In this document: positions 26,046 to 34,004 of the stretch, piece after piece
How positions within the stretch are numbered: the first letter of the stretch is position 1
How the letters are laid out: each line of letters begins with the position of its first letter
The notes under the pieces: generated by a model
Told to the model about the DNA's origin: nothing
The model's database searches: none
Seen by the model: the letters and a program-made list of their open reading frames with translations, nothing else
Program-made: the position numbers and the translations under genes
Origin: Aminipila terrae
GTDB lineage: Bacteria; Bacillota; Clostridia; Peptostreptococcales; Anaerovoracaceae
Direction of reading: 5' to 3'
Assembly: GCF_010120715.1 (NCBI RefSeq)
Contig: NZ_CP047591.1
Span: 2,604,001-2,668,000 of the forward strand
DNA length: 64,000 nucleotides

Positions 26046-27734
26046 TTAGACAGCATTGTTTCTTAATTGAAATCTGCTTACAAGTACCTTTAGTGTCTGT
26101 GCCTGCCCAGATAGTTCTTCACTGGCTGCAGCACTTTCCTCAGCTGTAGCAGCGTTGGTCTGAACAACACTTGAAATTTGATCGACGCCCAAGGTGACTT
26201 CATTTATGGCACTTGACTGCCTGTTTGAAATATCTGAAATATTTTCAACAATGCTGGCAACATCTTTTGCTCTTTCCACAACCTTAAGAAGTGAACTTGC
26301 AGTTTCGTCCGCAATTTTAGTGCCATTTTCCACTTGATTCATTGAGTTCTCAATTAAAGTCGTTGTATCTTTTGCTGCCTCCGCACTTTTTGTTGCCAGA
26401 TTTCTTACTTCATCTGCCACCACAGCAAATCCTTTTCCTGCGGCACCTGCACGAGCTGCTTCAACTGCAGCATTAAGAGCAAGGATATTTGTCTGAAAAG
26501 CAATATCTTCAATGGTTTTAATGATTTTTCCAATTTGACTGGAAGAGTCATTGATTTGTGTCATGGCAGAAACCATTTCAGTCATATGCAGGTTACTTAC
26601 TTCTATTTCTTCACTTACCAGATTTACATTTTCGCTGGCTTTTGTTGCGTGACCCGCATTTTTCTTTATATGGTCAGATATCTCCAGTATGGATGCAGAC
26701 AACTCTTCCACTGCACTGGCTTGTTCAGTAGCCCCCTGAGCCAGTTCCTGGGAACCATCAGACACCTGATCTGAACCTGTAGCAACCTGTTCTGCTGCCT
26801 GATTTATTTTAGTAAGTGCATCATTAAGGGAAGCAACGATACTATGAATTGAATTTTTAAGTTCAATAAATTCCCCTTTATAATCTTGCTGAATATTAAT
26901 ATTCAAATCGCCCAGGGCCATTTTTCCAAGATTTTCTTTAATATCAGTTATATACGCTCGTATCATCTGGTTAGACTTAACAAAGGCTGTACCTAACTGA
27001 CCAATTTCATCTTTAGAGTGTATGTCAATTTCTACGCTTAAATCTCCTTCGGACATTCTTTCTGCCGCATAAGCCATTTCTGTTACAGGTTTACTGATGC
27101 CTCTAGAAATAATCAGGGCTATGATAAGTGAAACGGCTAAAGAAATAGACATTACAACAAGAATTAAAATGGATGCTAAATTACCCTGAGCCGATAATTT
27201 AGTGGCTAGAGAATCTCCTGTAGTGGTTTTCTCGTCCATTATCGATTCTGTAGATGTTCGAATTGTATTTGCAAGAGGTGTAGCTTGATTCACTAAAATT
27301 GCATAGGCTTCAGTATTTTTATTTTGCATGGCAAGTTCAACTTCCTGATTGGCAACCTCAATGAAGTTTCCCATATTATTCTTGATATTATCATATTCTT
27401 TTTTCTCTTTGTCAGAGTCTAACTTTTTACCTACTTGTGATAAATATGTATCAAGTTTGTCAAAGGATTTTGTTATTTCATTACGATCATTCTCCATTTT
27501 TGCCATATCAGTATCAATAATCACGTTTCTAAGTAGTACCCTTACATTATTGAGTTCAGTACTAAAGCGACCAATATCTCCTTGTGCAAAACCGTAGTTT
27601 TCCAAAGCTGCACCATATTTGGAATTCATATTAGTCATAACATAAAGGCCCATTACACTTCCGATACTGGAGATAATTGTAACTAAAATAAAAGTGATAA
27701 TTAATTTCTTTCCAATTTTCATGTTTTTTAACAT
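26046..27734 (-). CDS. methyl-accepting chemotaxis protein
   Basis: 562 codons from ATG 27734 (AAAAGGAGAAG upstream), preferred over ATG 27758. TM1 is at about residues 8-28 (KLIITFILVTIISSIG), the four-helix-bundle ligand domain at 30-185, and TM2 near 187-210. HAMP follows (AYAAERMSEGDLSVEID), with a second HAMP-like segment (LGKMALGDLNINI). The long signalling hairpin has the conserved tip QTNILALNAAVEAARAGAAG and KGFAVVADEVRNLA. It relays ligand binding to CheA/CheW. It is a lone gene with a sigma-28-like promoter upstream, so the organism is probably motile. Confidence 0.95.
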   Translation of the reverse strand: MLKNMKIGKKLIITFILVTIISSIGSVMGLYVMTNMNSKYGAALENYGFAQGDIGRFSTELNNVRVLLRNVIIDTDMAKMENDRNEITKSFDKLDTYLSQVGKKLDSDKEKKEYDNIKNNMGNFIEVANQEVELAMQNKNTEAYAILVNQATPLANTIRTSTESIMDEKTTTGDSLATKLSAQGNLASILILVVMSISLAVSLIIALIISRGISKPVTEMAYAAERMSEGDLSVEIDIHSKDEIGQLGTAFVKSNQMIRAYITDIKENLGKMALGDLNINIQQDYKGEFIELKNSIHSIVASLNDALTKINQAAEQVATGSDQVSDGSQELAQGATEQASAVEELSASILEISDHIKKNAGHATKASENVNLVSEEIEVSNLHMTEMVSAMTQINDSSSQIGKIIKTIEDIAFQTNILALNAAVEAARAGAAGKGFAVVADEVRNLATKSAEAAKDTTTLIENSMNQVENGTKIADETASSLLKVVERAKDVASIVENISDISNRQSSAINEVTLGVDQISSVVQTNAATAEESAAASEELSGQAQTLKVLVSRFQLRNNAV

Positions 27735-27828
27735 ACTGCACTTCTCCTTTTCAAACATTCATAAATTTAGTAGCTTAAATCCCTGTGCAATTAAATTGGT
27801 TTTAAAGAATAGTATTTATCCACCAAGA

Positions 27829-27855
27829 TTTCGGCTAATTATGCGAATATTCTAA
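27829..27855 (-). promoter_or_regulatory. sigma-28 (SigD)-like promoter of the chemotaxis gene
   Basis: On the minus strand TAGA (27855-27852), a 15-bp spacer and GCCGAAAT (27836-27829) match the flagellar sigma consensus TAAA-N15-GCCGATAA. The remaining 27856-28067 is AT-rich and contains no gene. Confidence 0.55.
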
Positions 27856-28067
27856 CATTTATATCGTCAATATTCAAGCATCTTTAACATTTTATGTCAT
27901 TTTATGAACTATTATGGATAAAGGTAGATTTATAGTCATATTTAAGAGTTGGTTTAGGGATGATTAAATAAATTGCATTGAATATATGTTCTTAAGAATT
28001 GAAAGATATGCTAAAATATAACAAGAAGCAATCTGCAGAATAAATAGAAGATTTATAAGGAGGAAAC

Positions 28068-29276
28068 ATGATAGGAAAGTTGATTGAAGATATTTCTCAG
28101 TTTGGAAGAGAAACATCAGGTGGAGTAACAAGATTGCCATTCAGTAAAGAGTCATATGCTGCACAGAAATACCTGGTTGATTATATGAACAATTTAGGCT
28201 TAAACGGACAAGTTGACTCATATGGAACCGTTTGGGGTCATCTTGAGGGGAAAGTAAAAGAAAGCATTATCATATCATCGCACTATGATACAGTGCCTAA
28301 TGGTGGTAAGTATGATGGAATCGTCGGTATAATAGTTGGTCTTGAAGTAGCAAGATATTATGTTGAAAGAAATGAAAAACCTTATTATTCTATTGACATT
28401 CTGGCCATGAATGATGAAGAAGGGGTTCGGTTTTCACAGGGCTTTTTATCATCTCATGGGGTATGTGGATTGGAGACAGATCAGCTACTTGAAGAAACCA
28501 GGGACATTAATACAGGAGAAACGTTAAAAAATATAATCACTAACGGGATTCATGGGGATGCTGGCGTTATATCAAAGGAAAGACAACTAGCAAACGTAAA
28601 AAGAACAATCGAAGTTCATGTTGAGCAGGGAACCGTGCTTGAAAGCGCAGATTGCCCAATTGGTCTTGTTCACTCTATCGTTGGTTTAAACTATTATTAT
28701 TTTACAATCAAAGGAGAAGCAAACCATGCGGGGGGAACAAGTATGAACTCTCGAAAAGATGCTCTGGTTACAGCTTGTAAGATTATTTCACAAATTCCTG
28801 AGATTGCAATGAAATATCCAGAGGCTGTTGCTACAGTTGGAAAGTTGGATGTCTTACCCAATGCGGCAAATGTAATACCAGGTGAAGTTAATTTTTCTGT
28901 TGATATGCGGACCTGTATTGACAAGGATCTCAAAGCCCTTGGAGAAGATGTTGAACGTTTAGTAAAAATTGAAGTGGAAAAAAATCCGGGGATTACTTAT
29001 GAAGTAACATATGGGACTATAGACAATCCAGCTCATATGAATGAGAAGATGCTTAAGGATTTAGAGGCTATTGTTATAGAACAGGGACTGAAATACCTGA
29101 AACTGTCAAGTAAAGCCGGGCATGATTCACAAATATTATCGGATTATTTTAAATCAGCCATGTTATTTGTTCCAAGTAAAAATGGAGTTAGCCATAGTCC
29201 GTTAGAATATACCGATACAAAGTATATAGAAAACGCTGTAAAAGTACTTGTTAAATATGTTAACAAGGTAGAATGA
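28068..29276 (+). CDS. Zn-dependent M20-type amidohydrolase (N-carbamoyl-L-amino-acid hydrolase / allantoate amidohydrolase family)
   Basis: 402 codons, start ATG 28068 after AAGGAGGAAAC. It hydrolyses an N-carbamoyl or ureido group, releasing ammonia and CO2 or an amino acid. The metal site is visible: SSHYDTVPNGGKYDG, NDEEGVRF and the EVHVEQG motif that distinguishes this family from ordinary M20 peptidases. The dimerisation insert starts at GLNYYYFTIKGEANHAGG, and the last ligand His is in SKAGHDSQ. The substrate (allantoate, ureidoglycine, carbamoyl amino acids) cannot be told from sequence. It is a monocistronic gene ended by the strong palindromic terminator at 29338. Confidence 0.85.
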   Translation: MIGKLIEDISQFGRETSGGVTRLPFSKESYAAQKYLVDYMNNLGLNGQVDSYGTVWGHLEGKVKESIIISSHYDTVPNGGKYDGIVGIIVGLEVARYYVERNEKPYYSIDILAMNDEEGVRFSQGFLSSHGVCGLETDQLLEETRDINTGETLKNIITNGIHGDAGVISKERQLANVKRTIEVHVEQGTVLESADCPIGLVHSIVGLNYYYFTIKGEANHAGGTSMNSRKDALVTACKIISQIPEIAMKYPEAVATVGKLDVLPNAANVIPGEVNFSVDMRTCIDKDLKALGEDVERLVKIEVEKNPGITYEVTYGTIDNPAHMNEKMLKDLEAIVIEQGLKYLKLSSKAGHDSQILSDYFKSAMLFVPSKNGVSHSPLEYTDTKYIENAVKVLVKYVNKVE

Positions 29277-29337
29277 AAAATAAGATATAAATCCTTAAAA
29301 ACTAAGTATGAAGAGGAATAATGATTTTTTTAGCGTT

Positions 29338-29382
29338 GCAATAGGTATTTAAAATTATTTTTAAATACCTATTGCTTTTTTA
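29338..29382 (+). terminator. long palindromic terminator
   Basis: The arms GCAATAGGTATTTAAAA (29338-29354) and TTTTAAATACCTATTGC (29359-29375) are followed by T6. The core TATTTAAAA/TTTTAAATA is shared with the operator-like palindrome at 29396-29427. Confidence 0.75.
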
Positions 29383-29395
29383 TTCACAAAGAGTA

Positions 29396-29427
29396 CAATC
29401 TATTTAAAATATTTTTTAAATAGATTG
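29396..29427. promoter_or_regulatory. palindromic operator candidate of the ArsR/SdpR-type regulator
   Basis: The arms CAATCTATTTAAAA (29396-29409) and TTTTAAATAGATTG (29414-29427) form a perfect 14-bp inverted repeat around TATT, 34 bp before the start of the regulator gene. ArsR-family repressors bind such dyads over their own promoter, so autoregulation is likely. Confidence 0.65.
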
Positions 29428-29461
29428 GTTGCTATTCTAAAATCTTAAAAAGGGAGGCATT

Positions 29462-29734
29462 ATGGGCTTAGCAGATTCATTTAAAGCCGTATCTGATTCT
29501 CAACGAAGAGAAATTCTGCTTATGCTTAGAGAGGGCAGACTTACAGCTGGAGAAATAGCGGAAAAACTGAATATATCCCAGGCGGCATTGTCATATCATT
29601 TGACACAGCTGAAAAAAGCAGATATGGTACTTGAATACAGACAGAAGAATTATATATATTACGAACTGAATACAACCCTGTTCGATGAAATGCTTGTATG
29701 GATTGAACAGTTTAAGGAGGATAAACATAAATGA
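29462..29734 (+). CDS. sdpR: ArsR-family transcriptional repressor (SdpR-like)
   Basis: 90 codons, start ATG 29462 after AGGGAGG. Winged helix-turn-helix with DSQRREILLMLREG, TAGEIAEKLNISQAALSYHL and the wing YRQKNYIYYEL; no metal-binding Cys pair of the ArsR type. The size and the adjacent SdpI-like gene match the Bacillus sdpRI operon, where SdpR represses itself and sdpI until membrane-bound SdpI meets the Sdp toxin. The stop overlaps the sdpI start (ATGA). The perfect palindrome upstream is the probable binding site. Confidence 0.85.
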   Translation: MGLADSFKAVSDSQRREILLMLREGRLTAGEIAEKLNISQAALSYHLTQLKKADMVLEYRQKNYIYYELNTTLFDEMLVWIEQFKEDKHK

Positions 29735-30414
29735 AAAATAAAATGGGCAGGCTCATGTTATTACTGTTGAGCATAGCACCCTTTGTACTTACAGCAATGG
29801 CATTAAAGTATTTCCCGGAGAAAATTCCCACCCACTATGATTTCTCGGGAAATATAGATGCTTTTGGATCAAAGAACTCTCAATATGTACTTGCAGCAGT
29901 ATTTTCGATATCTGGATTAGTAATGTTTATCATAAGTGAATGCGTGAGAAAAATCCATAACAAAGAAGAAGAGGATACTGTTAAAGCACAAAATAATGCT
30001 AATATAATCAATAAAATCGGAATTGGTCTTATGATTCTCTTTATTGTTATGCAAGGCAGCGAACTGCTGAATGTATATTATTATATTAACAATAAAGGGG
30101 ACTTTCCCGATCTTAAGATAACAAATATTGCATTAATGAGTTTGATGGTATATGCTGGAAATGTTATAGCAAAATCAAAAATGAATTCTGCTCTGGGAAT
30201 CAGAACATCCTGGAGCTTTAAAAGTGAGAAGGCATGGAGTGTTAGCCAGAGAAGTGGTGGGAAAGCAATGATAATAACCTCCATACTGATGATTATCGCT
30301 GCTCTGATTTTACCGGAAGCATATCAGATTATCCTTTTATTTTCAGGAGTGATACTGGTAACTGGCTCATCCCTAATCGTTTCATACAGGGCAGTAAAGA
30401 AAATGGATGATTAA
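29731..30414 (+). CDS. sdpI: SdpI-family membrane protein (DUF1648)
   Basis: 227 codons, start ATG 29731 overlapping the regulator stop, with AAGGAGGA 10 bp upstream. The N-terminal DUF1648 signature is FPEKIPTHYDFSGNIDAFGSK, between the first and second hydrophobic segments. About six membrane helices follow, and the conserved NSALGIRTSWSFKSEKAW motif of SdpI proteins is present. In Bacillus SdpI gives immunity to the SdpC peptide and transmits the signal to SdpR. No sdpA-B-C toxin genes are in the window, so this may be an orphan immunity gene protecting against foreign Sdp-like peptides. Confidence 0.85.
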   Translation: MKNKMGRLMLLLLSIAPFVLTAMALKYFPEKIPTHYDFSGNIDAFGSKNSQYVLAAVFSISGLVMFIISECVRKIHNKEEEDTVKAQNNANIINKIGIGLMILFIVMQGSELLNVYYYINNKGDFPDLKITNIALMSLMVYAGNVIAKSKMNSALGIRTSWSFKSEKAWSVSQRSGGKAMIITSILMIIAALILPEAYQIILLFSGVILVTGSSLIVSYRAVKKMDD

Positions 30415-30432
30415 ATAAATATTGCTGAAAGA

Positions 30433-30495
30433 AAAAGCTGTTTCAAACTAGTAAACGATTCTGCAAAGGGAAGCTTATTTGAAACAGCTTTTGAT
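30433..30495. terminator. bidirectional terminator
   Basis: The arms AAAAGCTGTTTCAAA and TTTGAAACAGCTTTT are separated by about 30 bp between two convergent genes. Confidence 0.65.
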
Positions 30496-30505
30496 TTATT
30501 ATGAT

Positions 30506-31185
30506 TTATTTGCCTGCGGGAAAGTATGGTCGCAGGGAATCCGCAACTGAATTTACAGGAAGTGTCTGAAGTATAATTTTACCTGGACCCCTTACCACTG
30601 TGTTGAAAATTCCTTCCCCGCCGAATAACATATTTTTTACGCCTGGTACTGTTACAATATCCAGGGAGCAGGTATCGCTCATGGCGGCAAGGTAGCCCGT
30701 GTCTATAATCATGGATTCACCAGATCCCAGATTATATTCAACAGTATGCCCGTCTATTTCAATAAAGGCTTTACCATTTCCAGAGATTTTCTGCATAATA
30801 AATCCCTCGCCCCAAAGAAACCAGCACCAATTTTCTTCTGAAAGAAGACCGATAAACTTACAGTTGACTCTGCTGCAAGGAATCCTGATTTCTGTACAAT
30901 AAGGGAATTCTGGGGTGTGATGTCAAATGCCATGATAGATCCTGGAAAACTGGAAGCAAATGCAATTAAACCTTTTCCACCCTGGGAAGTATAACGATTT
31001 TGAAAAAGTGATTCACCAGCAAACATTCGGCCTAATGCTTTGCCCATTCCACCATTACTGCTGGTCTCCATTTTCATATTTGGCGACATCCAGCTCATAG
31101 AGCCTTTTTCAGTGATCATACTTTCTCCTTGCTCTAAAGTGCAGATAAGAACAGGAAGAGGAGTTCCTTCAATTTTATATTCCAT
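30506..31185 (-). CDS. AIM24 / TIGR00266 family protein, frame interrupted at 30810-30813
   Basis: Two minus-strand frames (31185-30754 and 30796-30506) join into 226 residues if one G is added to the G4 run (plus-strand C4 at 30810-30813). The junction then reads AGFFGGEGFIMQKISGNGKA, the expected family sequence. The start is ATG 31185 with GGAGGT upstream. The family has two similar beta-rich halves: PVLICTLEQGESMITEKGSM in the first, VEYNLGSGESMIIDTGYLAA in the second, plus GKGLIAFASSFPGSI. The function in bacteria is unknown; the mitochondrial relative affects inner-membrane organisation. It stands alone between a terminator and the tRNA array. Confidence 0.8.
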
Positions 31186-31420
31186 AATAACCTCCATTTT
31201 TTATTGTTTTTTACAATGGTAGTGGTATAATATATAAGGAAATCATATAAGGATGGATTTGGAAAGTCAAGTAAAGATAAAAAATAAGAACTATCCATAT
31301 AAGATAAAAGAATTTTTTTATCCGAAAGTTTAAAATGCATATTTAAAATAGCCGGAAAGTGTTGGAAAATACACACTTTATAAAAAGTGAAAAAATAATA
31401 ATAATATGTAAAAAAATGTG

Positions 31421-31449
31421 TTGACATAACGAATCGGAAATGGTAAGAT
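31421..31449 (+). promoter_or_regulatory. sigma-A promoter of the tRNA array
   Basis: TTGACA (31421-31426), a 17-bp spacer and TAAGAT (31444-31449), 40 bp before the first tRNA. It is the best -35/-10 match in the window, as expected for a stable-RNA operon. Confidence 0.75.
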
Positions 31450-31488
31450 ATTAAATGTTGACGGCGCAAAACGTTGGAAACATCATGT

Positions 31489-31565
31489 GGCGGTGTAGCT
31501 TAGTTGGCTAGAGCGTCCGGTTCATACCCGGAAGGTCGGTGGTTCGAATCCACTCGCCGCTACCA
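31489..31565 (+). tRNA. tRNA-Met (CAT)
   Basis: 77 bases including the encoded CCA. The anticodon loop TTCATAC gives CAT; the T-loop is TTCGAAT; the acceptor GGCGGTG pairs with CGCCGCT. The acceptor begins with a G-U pair and not the C-A mismatch of initiator tRNA, so it is elongator Met (or, less likely, Ile2). First of six tRNAs in one transcript. Confidence 0.93.
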
Positions 31566-31572
31566 TTAAAAT

Positions 31573-31648
31573 GGGCGTTTAGCTCAGCTGGGAGAGCATC
31601 TGCCTTACAAGCAGAGGGTCATAGGTTCGAGCCCTATAACGCCCACCA
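31573..31648 (+). tRNA. tRNA-Val (TAC)
   Basis: 76 bases with encoded CCA. Anticodon loop CTTACAA, acceptor GGGCGTT / AACGCCC, T-loop TTCGAGC. Eight bases after tRNA-Met. Confidence 0.95.
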
Positions 31649-31660
31649 TTTTAATAATAT

Positions 31661-31737
31661 GGCCTGGTAGTTCAGTTGGTTAGAATGCCAGCCTGTCACG
31701 CTGGAGGTCGTCGGTTCGAGCCCGATCCAGGTCGCCA
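31661..31737 (+). tRNA. tRNA-Asp (GTC)
   Basis: 77 bases with encoded CCA. Anticodon loop CTGTCAC, acceptor GGCCTGG pairing with CCAGGTC, T-loop TTCGAGC. Confidence 0.95.
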
Positions 31738-31775
31738 TTTTTATTAAAATAAAATTTAATAAAAAGCCATTATAT

Positions 31776-31852
31776 GGTGGGTATCGTCAAGTGGTTAAGA
31801 CACAGGGTTGTGGCTCCTGTATACGTGGGTTCGACTCCCACTATCCACCCCA
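31776..31852 (+). tRNA. tRNA-His (GTG)
   Basis: 77 bases with encoded CCA. Anticodon loop TTGTGGC. The extra G at position -1 (31776) pairs with discriminator C, the identity element of tRNA-His. Confidence 0.94.
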
Positions 31853-31869
31853 TATAAAAACTTTGTTGT

Positions 31870-31944
31870 TGGGGTATCGCCAAGCGGTAAGGCAATGGAT
31901 TCTGATTCCATCATGCGCAGGTTCGAATCCTGCTACCCTAGCCA
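31870..31944 (+). tRNA. tRNA-Gln (CTG)
   Basis: 75 bases with encoded CCA. The anticodon stem ATGGA / TCCAT encloses the loop TTCTGAT, so the anticodon is CTG, reading CAG. Acceptor TGGGGTA / TACCCTA, T-loop TTCGAAT. AT-rich Clostridia always also need a TTG-anticodon tRNA-Gln, presumably elsewhere. Confidence 0.9.
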
Positions 31945-31974
31945 ATTTATTTGCTGGTCGTAAGGCTGGCTTGC

Positions 31975-32049
<75 letters not shown>

Positions 32050-32056
32050 TGAGAAT

Positions 32057-32097
32057 AACTCTAAACTCGTTGAAATTGATGGGTTTAGAGTTTTTTA
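32057..32097 (+). terminator. terminator of the tRNA array
   Basis: The arms AACTCTAAAC / GTTTAGAGTT are followed by T6. Confidence 0.8.
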
Positions 32098-32247
32098 TTT
32101 GTCTTGATTTATGTATAGAGCTGGTTGCACTATCCTAAAACAGATGTCTTTGTTTTAGCAACTTTTCTTGTGTTGTGCAGTGTTAATTGTTATAATTCTA
32201 CTGTGACAAATTTTAGACAAAATTTTTTAGAAAAGAGGATAACAAAA

Positions 32248-33984
32248 ATGATTCAAGTGGAAAAACTTTCCTATGGTTTTCCTGCAAAAGATTTATATAA
32301 AGAGGTTTCATTTACATTGAAAATGGGGCAGCATTGCGCTTTTATTGGAAGCAATGGTGCTGGAAAATCAACTCTTGTTGATATGATTATTCATCCGGAT
32401 AAATATTTGTATGATGGAAAGATAATCAAAGATGAAAGTTGTCGAATTGGTTATGCTAGCCAGTTTGCTGTGAGAGATAAAGAGCAGGAATGCACTGTTT
32501 TTGAATATCTAAGTGAGAGATTCGTGGAAAATCAGCAAGCGACAATTGCTGTGTGTGAAGAAATGGCAGTGGCTGAGGATGCATCGCCGTTATTTGAGAA
32601 ATATCAGGCTCTTTTAGATGCCTTTGAGGCCATGGATGGCGATAATTATGCAAACAATATCCGTAAACAGTTATATGTAGCCGGTATGCGTGAATTGGAA
32701 GAAACAAAGTTATCACAACTTAGTGGTGGAGAATATAAATTACTTCAGATTATGAGGGAAATGTTATTATCTCCAAATCTTCTTGTGTTGGACGAACCAG
32801 ATGTATTTCTTGATTTCAGCAACTTAAATAGACTTTGTCAGTTGATTAATGGTTATAATGCCACATTATTAGTTATTACACATAACAGATATTTATTGAA
32901 TCACTGTTTTAACAAGATTTTACACTTAGAGAACGGTGACATTCAGGAATATGATGGTAATTATACAGAATATCGTTGTTCCCAGCTAAAGGAAAAATTA
33001 AAACTTAAACTTCAGAGTATTGAAGAACAGGAAGAAATTGAACGTACTGAGAAAATGGTTGATATTCTGCGCACAAGAGCTACGATACTTGTCAATCCTG
33101 TTATTGGAAGTGCTGTAAATGCAAAGCAAACACAACTTGACCGTTTACGTGCAAGAGAAATTAAGGCACCTTTTATTGAACTTCGAGAGCCAAAGATTGA
33201 ACTTCCCGCAATAGAAGTTGAAGCAGATCATACAGTTTTAAGCATTACAGACTACAATGTTTCATTTGATGAAAGCTTATTGGAAAATATCAATTTTGAA
33301 CTGCTAGCTGGGGAAAAAGTAGCCATCGTTGGTGCAAATGGTACAGGAAAAACTACTTTAATGCGTGATATCTTAAAGAATAACCATCCTTCCATCCATA
33401 TCCATGAGCATACAAGCTATGGGTGTTTATCTCAGCTTCAAGGGGAGAATATGGATGAAACAAAAACGGTATATGAGGTTATGGAAAGTTTGGGTTTTGA
33501 GACAAGGGAAAGTATCCGCGAGTATCTGGGGAAATATTGTTTGGAAAGTGATACCTTAAAGCAGAAGGTAGGTCAGTTGTCCGGTGGAGAAAAGAATTTG
33601 CTCCAAATTGCAATGATTGCAAATACAAAGGCAGAACTTCTTATTCTTGATGAACCCACTAGCCATTTGGATATTTACGCACAAATGGCACTGGAAAAAG
33701 CCATTTCCGAATATAAAGGGGCTGTACTCATGGTAAGTCACGATTTCTATCTTGTAGCTAATTGTGCGGATTACGTTTTGCTTATAGAAGACAATACCAT
33801 TAGACGTATGCGTACGCGTTCTTTCCGTAAAATGGTATATGATAAATATTTCAATCAGAAGTATTTAGAAATAGACAAGAAAAAACAAGAATTAGAAGCG
33901 GATATTACATTAGCCTTTAAAAAGGATGAACTGAAAACTGTAGAAAAGCTTTGCAACCAGTTAGAAGCGCTTAGCGCAGAATAG
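32248..33984 (+). CDS. ABC-F family ATP-binding protein
   Basis: 578 codons from ATG 32248, with AGAGGAT upstream; the open frame extends to 32125 without a better start. Two ABC domains are fused: Walker A GSNGAGKST (about residue 34), signature LSGGEYK and Walker B LLVLDEPD in the first; GANGTGKTT (about 361), LSGGEKN and LLILDEPTSHLD in the second. There are no membrane segments, so it acts on ribosomes and not in transport. ABC-F proteins either help translation of difficult sequences or dislodge antibiotics. The interdomain linker, which decides the role, is about 80 residues with a charged helix (IERTEKMVDILRTRAT). Resistance function is possible but unproven. It abuts the U32 peptidase gene. 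Confidence 0.9.
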   Translation: MIQVEKLSYGFPAKDLYKEVSFTLKMGQHCAFIGSNGAGKSTLVDMIIHPDKYLYDGKIIKDESCRIGYASQFAVRDKEQECTVFEYLSERFVENQQATIAVCEEMAVAEDASPLFEKYQALLDAFEAMDGDNYANNIRKQLYVAGMRELEETKLSQLSGGEYKLLQIMREMLLSPNLLVLDEPDVFLDFSNLNRLCQLINGYNATLLVITHNRYLLNHCFNKILHLENGDIQEYDGNYTEYRCSQLKEKLKLKLQSIEEQEEIERTEKMVDILRTRATILVNPVIGSAVNAKQTQLDRLRAREIKAPFIELREPKIELPAIEVEADHTVLSITDYNVSFDESLLENINFELLAGEKVAIVGANGTGKTTLMRDILKNNHPSIHIHEHTSYGCLSQLQGENMDETKTVYEVMESLGFETRESIREYLGKYCLESDTLKQKVGQLSGGEKNLLQIAMIANTKAELLILDEPTSHLDIYAQMALEKAISEYKGAVLMVSHDFYLVANCADYVLLIEDNTIRRMRTRSFRKMVYDKYFNQKYLEIDKKKQELEADITLAFKKDELKTVEKLCNQLEALSAE

Positions 33985-34004
33985 TGAGTAGTATGGAGGA
34001 AAAA

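Noticed and set aside
32125..32247. A longer N-terminus for the ABC-F protein
   Set aside because: The extension has no ribosome binding site and is hydrophobic and unlike family members; ATG 32248 has AGAGGAT and begins with the expected ABC sequence.
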